The notes under the pieces: model-generated
The model's input: the letters and a program-made list of their open reading frames with translations, nothing else
Told to the model about the DNA's origin: nothing
Databases searched by the model: none
Shown here: positions 23,605 to 34,022 of the stretch, one piece after another
Layout: every line of letters begins with the position of its first letter
Position numbering within the stretch: the stretch's first letter is position 1
Assembly: GCA_950022655.1 (NCBI GenBank)
Contig: OX465581.1
Coordinates: 35,683,300 to 35,747,299 of the forward strand
From: Alentia gelatinosa
Taxonomy: Eukaryota > Annelida > Polychaeta > Phyllodocida > Polynoidae
DNA: 64,000 nucleotides
Direction of reading: 5' to 3'
Position numbers and translations under genes: made by a program

Positions 23605-26600
23605 TCTATGGTCTTAGAATAGTTGGGGCAGGCAAATTTCCCTGATTTTCAGGCAGTCAGTCTTGGGAAAAAATTATTTTCAATCCATTCCCATGTCCCT
23701 AGGCCTTAATGAAGTATTTGTCAGTCGATTCCAGATATATAGTTACATGGGGCAGTTGGAATTAGGGTTCTAAGTGCAATAGATTTTTTTAAAGTTACGG
23801 CACATTTTGTGTTAGAATAGTTGGTGTCGGCGGGCAAATTTGCCTGATTTTCAGGCAGTCAGTCTTGGGAGAAAAATATTTTCAATTCATTCCCACGCCC
23901 CTAGGCCTTAATAAAGTATTTGTCAGTCGATTCCAGGTATGTACCTACATGAGACAGTTGGAATTAGGGTTCTAAGTGCAATAGATTTTTTCAAAGTTAC
24001 GGCACATTTTGTGTCAGTTTGGGTTGGGTCGGCAGTGAAAATTCCCAGATTTTCAAGGGAAAAATCCAGAAAATCCAGATTCTGAAATTGTTTCCATGCC
24101 CCTAGGCCTTAATAAAGTATTTGTCAGTCGATTCCAGATATATACCTATATGGGACAGTTGGAATTAGGGTCCTAAGTGCAATAGATTTAAAAAAAGTTA
24201 TGGCACATTTTGTCTTAGAATAGCTGGTGTCCGCGGGCAAATTTCCCTGATTTTCAAGGGAAAAATTCAGAAAATCCCGGTTCTTAAATTGCTTCCATGC
24301 TCCTAGGCCTTAATAAAGTATTTGTCAGTCGATTCCAGATATATAGCTACATGGGACAGTTGGAATTAGGGTTCTAAGTGCAATAGATTTTTTTAAAGTT
24401 ACGGCACATTTTGTCTTAGAATAGTTGGGGCCGGCACACAAATTTCCCTGATTTTCAGGCAGTCAGTCTTGGGAAAAAATTATTTTCAATTCATTCCCAT
24501 GCCCTTAGGCCTTAATGAAGTATTTGTTAGTCGATTCCAGATATATACCTACATGGGACAGTTGGAATTAGGGTCCTAAGTGCAATAGATTTTTTAAAAG
24601 TTACGGCACATTTTGTCTTTTAATAGTTGGTGTCCGCGGGCAAGTTTCCCTGATTTTTCAAGGGGAAAATTCAGAAAATCCTGATTCTTAAATTGTTTCC
24701 ATGCCCCTAGGCCTTAATAAAGTATTTGTCAGTCGATTCCAGATATATACCTACATGGGACAGTTGGAATTAGGGTTCTAAGTGCAATAGATTTTTTTAA
24801 AGTTACGGCACATTTTGTCTGAGAATAGTTGGGGCCGGCAGACAAATTTGCCTGATTTTCAGGCAGTCAGTCTTGGGAACAAATTATTTTCAATTCATTC
24901 CCATGCCCTTAGGCCTTAATAAAGTATTTGTCAGTCGATTCCAGGTATGTACCTACATGGGACAGTTGGAATTAGGGTCCTAAGTGCAATAGATTTTTTT
25001 AAAGTTATGGCACATTTTGGGTCAGTTTGGGTTGGGTCGGCAGTCAAAATTCCCTGATTTTCAAGGGAAAAATTCAGAAAATCCTGATTCTTTAATTGTT
25101 TCCATGCCCCTAGGCCTTAATAAAGTATTTGTCAGTCGATTCCAGATATATAGCTACATGGGACAGTTGGAATTAGGGTTCTAAGTGCAATAGATTTTTT
25201 TAAAGTTACGGCACATTTTGTCTTAGAATAGTTGGGGCCGGCAGACAAATTTGCCTGATTTTCAGGCAGTCAGTCTTGGGAAAAAATTATTTTCAATTCA
25301 TTCCCATGCCCTTAGGCCTTAATGAAGTATTTGTTAGTCGATTCCAGATATATACCTACATGGGACAGTTGGAATTAGGGTCCTAAGTGCAATAGATTTT
25401 TTAAAAGTTACGGCACATTTTGTCTTTTAATAGTTGGTGTCCGCGGGCAAGTTTCCCTGATTTTTCAAGGGGAAAATTCAGAAAATCCTGATTCTTAAAT
25501 TGTTTCCATGCCCCTAGGCCTTAATAAAGTATTTGTCAGTCGATTCCAGATATATACCTACACGGGACAGTTGGAATTAGGGTTCTAAGTGCAATAGATT
25601 TTTTTAAAGTTACGGCACATTTTGTCTGAGAATAGTTGGGGCCGGCAGACAAATTTGCCTGATTTTCAGGCAGTCAGTCTTGGGAACAAATTATTTTCAA
25701 TTCATTCCCATGCCCTTAGGCCTTAATAAAGTATTTGTCAGTCGATTCCAGGTATGTACCTACATGGGACAGTTGGAATTAGGGTCCTAAGTGCAATAGA
25801 TTTTTTTAAAGTTATGGCACATTTTGGGTCAGTTTGGGTTGGGTCGGCAGTCAAAATTCCCTGATTTTCAAGGGAAAAATTCAGAAAATCCTGATTCTTT
25901 AATTGTTTCCATGCCCCTAGGCCTTAATAAAGTATTTGTCAGTCGATTCCAGATATATAGCTACATGGGACAGTTGGAATTAGGGTTCTAAGTGCAATAG
26001 ATTTTTTTAAAGTTACGGCACATTTTGTCTTAGAATAGTTGGGGCCGGCACACAAATTTCCCTGATTTTCAGGCAGTCAGTCTTGGGAAAAAATTATTTT
26101 CAATTCATTCCCATGCCCTTAGGCCTTAATGAAGTATTTGTTAGTCGATTCCAGATATATACCTACATGGGACAGTTGGAATTAGGGTCCTAAGTGCAAT
26201 AGATTTTTTAAAAGTTACGGCACATTTTGTCTTTTAATAGTTGGTGTCCGCGGGCAAGTTTCCCTGATTTTTCAAGGGGAAAATTCAGAAAATCCTGATT
26301 CTTAAATTGTTTCCATGCCCCTAGGCCTTAATAAAGTATTTGTCAGTCGATTCCAGATATATACCTACATGGGACAGTTGGAATTAGGGTTCTAAGTGCA
26401 ATAGATTTTTTTAAAGTTACGGCACATTTTGTCTGAGAATAGTTGGGGCCGGCAGACAAATTTGCCTAATTTTCAGGCAGTCAGTCTTGGGAACAAATTA
26501 TTTTCAATTCATTCCCATGCCCTTAGGCCTTAATAAAGTATTTGTCAGTCGATTCCAGGTATGTACCTACATGGGACAGTTGGAATTAGGGTCCTAAGTG

Positions 26601-26880
26601 CAATAGATTTTTTTAAAGTTATGGCACATTTTGGGTCAGTTTGGGTTGGGTCGGCAGTCAAAATTCCCAGATTTTCAAGGGAAAAATCCAGAAAATCCTG
26701 ATTCTTTAATTGTTTCCATGCCCTTAGGCCTTAATAAAGTATTTGTCAGTCGATTCCAGGTATGTACCTACATGGGACAGTTGGAATTAGGGTTCTAAGT
26801 TCACTTCATTTTTTTGAAGTTACGGCACATTTTGGGTCATTTTGGGTTGGATCGGCAGGCAAAATTCCCTAATTTTCAGG
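23605..26880 (+). repeat. Satellite array, left arm (16 monomers, + orientation)
   Basis: Sixteen monomers of mean 201.7 bp, scored by the landmark AAAGTTACGGCACATTTTG (first near 23791, last near 26816). Each monomer also carries CCTTAATAAAGTATTTGTCA and CAGTTGGAATTAGGG. Monomer types alternate: one with GTTGGGGCCGGCA and CAGGCAGTCAGTCTTGGG, one with GTTGGTGTCCGCGGGCAAG, and one with TTTGGGTTGGGTCGGCAGT. From about 24400 they are ordered in a four-monomer higher-order repeat of about 806 bp, seen three times. There are no ORFs of note. Confidence 0.95.
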
Positions 26881-26883
26881 CAG

Positions 26884-29800
26884 GCTGTGACACAAAATGT
26901 GCCGTAACTTTAAAAAAATCAAAGGAACTTAGAACCCTAATTCCAACTGTCCCGTGTAGGTATATATCTGGAATCGACTGACAAATACTTTATTAAGGCC
27001 TAGGGGCATGGGAACAATTTAAGAATCTGGATTTTCTGGATTTTCCCCTTGAAAATCAGGGAATTTTGACGGCCGACCCAAGCCAAACTGACACAAAATG
27101 TGCCGTAACTTTAAAAAAATCTAGTGAACTTAGAACCCTAATTCCAACTGTCCCATATAGGTACATACCTGGAATCGACAGACAAATACTTTATTAAGGC
27201 CTAGGGGCATGGGAATGAATTGAAAATAATTGTTTCCCAAGACTGACTTCCTGAAAATCAGGGAAATTTGTGTGCCGGCCCCAACTATTCTAAGACAAAA
27301 TGTGCCGTAACTTTAAAAAAATCTATTGCACTTAGAACCCTAATTCCAACTGTCCCATGTAGCTATATATCTGGAATCGACTGACAAATACTTTATTAAG
27401 GCCTAGGAGCATGGGAACAATTTCAGAATCTGGATTTTCTGGATTTTTCCCTTGAAAATCTGGGAATTTTCACTGCCATCCCAACCAAAACTGACACAAA
27501 ATGTGCCGTAACTTTAAAAAAATCTATTGCACTTAGAACCCTAATTCCAACTGTCCCATGTAGGTACATACCTGGAATCGACTGACAAATACTTTATTAA
27601 GGCCTAGGGGCATGGGAATGATTTGAAAATAATTGTTTCCCAAGACTGACTTCCTGAAAATCAGGGAAATTTGTGTGCCGGCCCCAACTATTCTAAGACA
27701 AAATGTGCCGTAACTTTAAAAAAATCTATTGCACTTAGAACCCTAATTCCAACTGTCCCATGTAGCTATATATCTGGAATCGACTGACAAATACTTTATT
27801 AAGGCCTAGGGGCATGGAAACAATTTCAGAATCTGGATTTTCTGGATTTTTCCCTTGAAAATCTGGGAAATTTCACTGCCGACCCAACCCAAACTGACAC
27901 AAAATGTGCCGTAACTTTGAAAAAATCTATTGCACTTAGAACCCTAATTCCAACTGTCCCATGTAGGTACATACCTGGAATCGACTGACAAATACTTTAT
28001 TAAGGCCTAGGGGCATGGGAATGAATTGAAAATAATTGTTTCCCAAGACTGACTTCCTGAAAATCAGGGAAATTTGTGTGCCGGCCCCAACTATTCTAAG
28101 ACAAAATGTGCCGTAACTTAAAAAAAATCTATTGCACTTAGAACCCTAATTCCAACTGTCCCATGTAGCTATATATCTGGAATCGACTGACAAAAACTTT
28201 ATTAAGGCCTAGGGGCATGGGAACAATTTCAGAATCTGGATTTTCTGGATTTTCCCCTTGAAAATCTGGGAATTTTCACTGCCGACCCAACCCAAACTGA
28301 CACAAAATGTGCCGTAACTTTAAAAAAATCTATTGCACTTAGAACCCTAATTCCAACTGTCCCATGTAGGTACATACCTGGAATCGACTGACAAATACTT
28401 TATTAAGGCCTAGGGGCATGGGAATGAATTGGAAATAATTGTTTCCCAAGACTGACTTCCTGAAAATCAGGGAAATTTGTGTGCCGGCCCCAACTATTCT
28501 AAGACAAAATGTGCCATAACTTTAAAAAAATCTATTGCACTTAGAACCCTAATTCCAACTGTCCCATGTAGCTATATATCTGGAATCGACTGACAAATAC
28601 TTTATTAAGGCCTAGGGGCATGGAAACAATTTCAGAATCTGGATTTTCTGGATTTTTCCCTTGAAAATCTGGGAAATTTCACTGCCGACCCAACCCAAAC
28701 TGACACAAAATGTGCCGTAACTTTAAAAAAATCTATTGCACTTAGAACCCTAATTCCAACTGTCCCATGTAGGTACATACCTGGAATCGACTGACAAATA
28801 CTTTATTAAGGCCTAGGGGCATGGGAATGAATTGAAAATAATTGTTTCCCAAGACTGACTTCCTGAAAATCAGGGAAATTTGTGTGCCGGCCCCAACTAT
28901 TCTAAGACAAAATGTGCCGTAACTTTAAAAAAATCTATTGCACTTAGAACCCTAATTCCAACTGTCCCATGTAGCTATATATCTGGAATCGACTGACAAA
29001 TACTTTATTAAGGCCTAGGGGCATGGAAACAATTTCAGAATCTGGATTTTCTGGATTTTTCCCTTGAAAATCTGGGAATTTTCACTGCCGACCCAACCCA
29101 AACTGACACAAAATGTGCCGTAACTTTGAAAAAATCTATTGCACTTAGAACCCTAATTCCAACTGTCCCATGTAGGTACATACCTGGAATCGACTGACAA
29201 ATACTTTATTAAGGCCTAGGGGCGTGGGAATGAATTGAAAATAATTGTTTCCCAAGACTGACTGCCTGGAAATCAGGGAAATTTGCCTGCCGGCCCCAAC
29301 TATTCTAAGACAAAATGTGCCGTAACTTTAAAAAAATCTATTGCACTTAGAACCCTAATTCCAACTGTCCCATGTAGCTATATATCTGGAATCGACTGAC
29401 AAATACTTTATTAAGGCCTAGGGGCATGGGAACAATTTCAGAATCTGGATTTTCTGGATTTTCCCCTTGAAAATCTGGGAATTTTCACTGCCGACCCAAC
29501 CCAAACTGACACAAAATGTGCCGTAACTTTAAAAAAATCTATTGCACTTAGAACCCTAATTTCAACTGTCCCATGTAGGTACATACCTGGAATCGACTGA
29601 CAAATACTTTATTAAGGCCTAGGGGCATGGGAATGATTTGAAAATAATTGTTTCCCAAGACTGACTTCCTGAAAATCAGGGAAATTTGTGTGCCGGCCCC
29701 AACTATTCTAAGACAAAATGTGCCGTAACTTTAAAAAAATCTATTGCACTTAGAATCCTAATTCCAACTGTCCCATGTAGCTATATATCTGGAATCGACT

Positions 29801-30200
29801 GACAAATACTTTATTAAGGCCTAGGGGCATGGGAACAATTTCAGAATCTGGATTTTCTGGATTTTCCCCTTGAAAATCTGGGAATTTTCACTGCCGACCC
29901 AACCCAAACTGACACAAAATGTGCCGTAACTTTGAAAAAATCTATTGCACTTAGAACCCTAATTCCAACTGTCCCATGTAGGTACATACCTGGAATCGAC
30001 TGACAAATACTTTATTAAGGCCTAGGGGCGTGGGAATGAATTTAAAATAATTGTTTCCCAAGACTGACTGCCTGGAAATCAGGGAAATTTGCCTGCCGGC
30101 CCCAACTATTCTAAGACAAGATGTGCCGTAACTTTAAAAAAATCTATTGCACTTAGGACCCTAATTCCAACTGTCCCATATAGTATATATCTGGAATCGG
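26884..30200 (-). repeat. Satellite array, right arm (17 monomers, inverted)
   Basis: This is the same satellite in the opposite orientation: 17 occurrences of GTGCCGTAACTTT (about 26900 to 30125) at a mean spacing of 201.5 bp. The higher-order unit here is a dimer of about 403 bp, alternating a GTGTGCCGGCCCCAACTATT monomer with a CACTGCCGACCCAACC monomer. The arm is almost exactly as long as the left arm. The switch point is near 26880, inside a truncated monomer. Confidence 0.95.
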
Positions 30201-30299
30201 CAGTAAAGTAAATTTTATGGCAGTAAGTTGGCTGGGGGTTCTAGACAATAGGCATATTTTGAAGAGATGTTGACATAGGAAATCCAGATTTTGGCATTT

Positions 30300-30400
30300 C
30301 TTCAACCTCAACAGACCTTAATAAACTATTTCATCAAAAGGTCCAAGTATATACCTTTACAGAAGAGTCGGAATTACGGTGCTAAGTGTGGTGAACGTTT
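30300..30400 (+). repeat. Diverged satellite monomer outside the array
   Basis: ACCTTAATAAACTATTTCAT, GTATATACCTTTACAG and GTCGGAATTACGGTGCTAAGTG align with the second half of a + orientation monomer but with many differences. It sits just outside the inverted arm and in the opposite orientation to it. It looks like an old edge monomer that escaped homogenisation. A further CACCTTAATAAAG block occurs near 30627. Confidence 0.6.
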
Positions 30401-30749
30401 GTAGACAAATGTAAACAATTTATATGAACATTCTGATTATGCTGATGCCACCAGCAGCGACTGTGGCAATCCTGGTGGGAAAATGTGGAACTAACGCAAA
30501 TTGATGCTAGCCCCGTCTAGCGGCCGTTATCGGAACCCTAACAATGCCGAGGCATAGATATATACGCCAGAGGCTGGTTGTTTCTAATCCAGGTGTTCCA
30601 AGTCCGTGCACATACCCAACACCTTAATAAAGCATTACCTTTATTATTATTTATTATATACCTATGCCAGTATGTGACACAAATACCAACCTCTGCTAGG
30701 GTATTGGTATCAAATATATACCAGCAGAGTATGGCGGTATAATATCAAG

Positions 30750-30862
30750 AGACGAGTTTGAGTCTGAGTTTATTTATGCCACGCATTTTGTTGGCAAAGA
30801 CGAGTGACATTACGGAGTCAACAGAATGAGTGGCATAAATAAGCTCAAACTCAAACGAGTGG
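30750..30862. mobile_element. Hairpin element (TTTATGCCAC arms)
   Basis: Arms: CGAGTTTGAGTCTGAGTTTA then TTTATGCCAC on the left, mirrored by GTGGCATAAATAAGCTCAAA and CTCAAACGAG on the right, with a ~35-bp loop. It directly precedes the hairpin at 30870-31004. Confidence 0.6.
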
Positions 30863-30869
30863 CGTCTAG

Positions 30870-31004
30870 ATTTTATCCTACCCCGTTTCCATATTTGTTC
30901 AGTATCAGAAAGTAGTGACATAAACAACACTTTATGTCACACCTGTGAAATAAACAAATCCCATGTTAAGCCTATGGCGTTTTTTATTAGGGGTAGGATA
31001 AAAT
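30870..31004. mobile_element. Hairpin element with ATTTTATCCTACCCC ends
   Basis: Perfect 15-bp terminal inverted repeats, ATTTTATCCTACCCC at 30870-30884 and GGGGTAGGATAAAAT at 30990-31004. The inner block GTTAAGCCTATGG is shared, in inverse orientation, with the elements at 42192 and 43165. Confidence 0.75.
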
Positions 31005-31318
31005 GATGTACCAACCTACTTTGAAAACACATTTTGATTGGCTGAAAAAATAATCGCACTGACCTACCTATGACATCCTGACAGTGACTTGCAGCACTCG
31101 GCTAATCTATGTGTTCAAAGGATCATGGGACTTGAAGAAATATAAAAGTAAAAAATGTTCTTGGAGAGTATTCTGTGCTCAACTTCTGGTACGGGTAAGA
31201 TGTCAACAGATATACCAGCACACTTTGAATCCAGCTTGGATGTCATCACATTCCCATATGTGATTCATCAAATACTTATGTTTGAAGGTATATAATAAAA
31301 TAAAAATGTATTACCTTA

Positions 31319-31427
31319 CTGGTACATACTCCTGTACCTTGTTTCTTTCAATAAAAATATTCCATGAGCTCGCAGAGCGAGTGGAATATTTTCATTGAAA
31401 GAAACGCGGTACACAAATATGTACCAG
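31319..31427. mobile_element. Hairpin element with CTGGTACATA ends
   Basis: TIRs are CTGGTACATA and TATGTACCAG, followed inward by TTTCTTTCAATAAAAATATT and its mirror. The apex is GAGCTCGCAGAGCGAGTGG. Non-coding. Confidence 0.7.
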
Positions 31428-31569
31428 CGAGGTGTATACATTTTATCTTAATATCCCTTTCTGATCTGTATCTTATGATACCTATTTACTCATATTTACT
31501 AAGTACATTTTTTCTTACCTTACCATTACAGCTGAAACCGTCAGAGCACATATACCAACCAACACCCCC

Positions 31570-31610
31570 TTCATTCCATACCCCCCCCCCCCCCCACCAC
31601 CACTATTCCA
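31570..31610. repeat. Poly-C low-complexity tract
   Basis: A run of about 17 C followed by CCACCACCAC, in a longer C-rich stretch from 31550 to 31650. Confidence 0.8.
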
Positions 31611-31879
31611 CTCACCCCCTCCCTACCCCTGTATCCCTACCCATGCATTCCTACATTCTGTCCTAGTGACCCCATCCAGCCCCACTCTTTCCCACAACAA
31701 CTGAAGCACTGAAAATCGTGTCTTTTCCTGTTCATATGACTGAATTTCCCGGGCATTCTGTTTAAGTATTTTTCAGTGACACCATGATACACTGAATTAG
31801 GTGTACAAGTAGTATTTAAAGATGATAATACAGTTGCTGTTGTGTCGAGGGCAGTGGTATGTGCGGATGTGTGTACACT

Positions 31880-32020
31880 GAACCCCATAGAATTGCCAGG
31901 CGGTGAGGGAGGATGCGTATTACTCGCTGCGCATTACCCGCTGCGCAGCGCTGGGTGCGATGACGTGCGTAAGGGGTGCGGAATACTTGCAGGGATATGC
32001 TTCCATACTCCTACGATGTA
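31880..32020. repeat. Dispersed repeat, right inverted copy
   Basis: Reverse-complement match to 22880-23030, sharing TGCGGAATACTTGCAGGGAT and CCCCATAGA. It contains CpG-rich CGCTGCGCA repeats not present in the left copy. Confidence 0.5.
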
Positions 32021-32446
32021 CACGGCTCTACGTATGCAACCTGTGACTCACTGAGAGTGTGGCATATGACCATGTGCTGTGCTGTCAAGGCTACCCGCCA
32101 AAGGTCACCATGGTGGCGTGGTTTGGTGTATATTGTCCCTACCGGCGTGCTGCAGGCCATGCTATTATACAGTCACTTGCCAAGTCAAGAACTTTAACTG
32201 ATTTTAACGACAACTGGAACATCTGATATGCACATGGCAGGAGGCATTTTGTTACAGGTTGAGCTACTCAGAGTGTCATTGTTAGAGTGCCCTGCCTCCA
32301 TGTGGACAGTCCTGTAACTAGAGCGACCAACACATGGCTCCCCAAGATGGGGAGGAGCTGCTGTAAAATGGCGACTGTTCCAATTCAGTTGCCTCTGATA
32401 CTAATAAATATGGACAATTTAGATGATTTATCTCTTCACATAGACC

Positions 32447-33616
32447 AGGGACCCGTTTCACTAGTACATGGCTTATAGCGAGAGGTTAGGCGGCAACAGT
32501 GGCACCAACAGTGGCACCAATAGTGGTTAACAGAAATTCATGTTTCATCCGTGGTCTCGCTGTTGAGGCGCCCGTTCCCTTCGCTGTTGTAGTTCACATA
32601 TTGCTGCAAATGAGAAAAAAATTTATTGTAAAATCAAAAAGACAATTCTATTGTTATGAGTGGTTGTTTTGCATCCTTTCTGAACCAGGCAGTGACCAGA
32701 GTGTCATATAAGACATCCTGCAAGCCTCAAACGAAGCACAGGGTCTCGTTATAGAATAGGAAGACAGGCCATACCGGACGTGGAATTTAACTCACTTCCC
32801 GTAAGAATAAAGCCATGAAACTTTAATACTAGTTTGGGACACATATAACCTATAATCGCCTCAAATATGAAGAAGACCAGCCTCTCAGACCCACCAATAT
32901 CCACGTTTTACACACGGGCGAACCAGCCAACCTTGCCGGGTCTGTGTACTGTTGGCAAAGGCCACACGCGCTTGACGTTCGAATCTCTATCTGTCGACGG
33001 GCCGGAACGAAACGTGTAACGGAACTTCCCGTGGGAATTAAGCGATGAAACTTTAACACGAGTAAGAGATATGTATAACCTATTATCGTTCCAAATATAA
33101 AGAATGCTAATATTGGCAGATACAGATACAGAAACAGAGCACAGCATAGCGATCATGAACCAGCGAAATGTGAAATCAGGAACAAGTGCAGTTAATGTCA
33201 AGGTCGCCTCATAAATTAGCGACCGCTTGAGTACACTGGCCACCAAAGCAGACATTTGCTATGACGAAAATCAAACGCGAATACTGTCTGATCGCTGCAG
33301 CCAATCTTTCCCATATTTGGAACGATTATAGGTTATATGTTTCCCTTACTCGTCCTAAAGTTCCATCGCTTAATTCTTACATAAAGTGCCCTGACAAAAC
33401 CCCAACGAGAGGGTCGACCCTCTCGCCCACAGTGGCACCACAGTGGCAGGTACAGCGAGAGCCAATTTACTGATGAAACAGTCACTGCCACTGTTGGTGC
33501 CGCTCATGTCCCGAGTGCCGTTCACGCTTGACTGCACCTCTTAATGAAACACACACTGCCGCTGTGGTGCCACTATTTGAAACAACGAGACATCACTTCT
33601 AGTGAAACGGCCCCCA
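32447..33616. mobile_element. TIR DNA element with CCGTTTCACTAG ends
   Basis: The left end AGGGACCCGTTTCACTAG is mirrored by CTAGTGAAACGGCCCCCA at the right end. GTGGCACCA repeats follow the left end and TGGTGCCAC repeats precede the right end, so the subterminal regions are also inverted. Three copies of an ~80-bp inner repeat lie at about 32795-32875, 33021-33105 (both +) and 33300-33385 (inverted), sharing ATAACCTAT and GAAACTTTAA. No transposase. Confidence 0.6.
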
Positions 33617-34022
33617 GAACTGTATAATCCATTACAGGGCTTAGCCATGACTTCGATGCAGTAGGTTGCACAGAATTGGGCAGAGTTGGCAGTACCCACA
33701 ACAGTAGATGTTTTTCTAGGACAAATTAATTATCAGAATATTAAGAGATTGGGAATATAAGTATGTATTCATGTACATCAAATATGTATATTTTTGTGTA
33801 ATAGCTATATCAAACTAGACAAGACAATCTATGGGACAATACAACAAACACAGCACAGAATACAATGCACACATAGAAGAAGATTTTCGAAAATACTTCA
33901 GAAACAATAGAAGTATCATCCTTCTAAATATCCCAATTCTTTGGCTACGTTATAGCACTCATATAATATATGGACAGGAAATTAAATTGTTTCACTGAAG
34001 TTTCACTTTTTCTCTTTTTTAG
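33617..34022. other. Sequence upstream of GH3 copy 2 exon 3
   Basis: I searched this stretch and the preceding 3 kb for a counterpart of GH3 exons 1 and 2 and saw none. It ends in a strong polypyrimidine tract and acceptor (TTTTTCTCTTTTTTAG at 34007-34022). Confidence 0.5.

Noticed and set aside
23605..30200. CRISPR-like array interpretation of the repeats
   Set aside because: Monomers are contiguous ~200-bp satellite units without unique spacers, in a eukaryotic setting.
30628..30640. CCTTAATAAAG blocks of the satellite as poly(A) signals
   Set aside because: AATAAA is an invariant part of every monomer, in both orientations. No gene reads into it.
32960..33000. B-box-like GTTCGAATC suggesting a tRNA
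   Set aside because: No A box at the right distance and no cloverleaf could be drawn.
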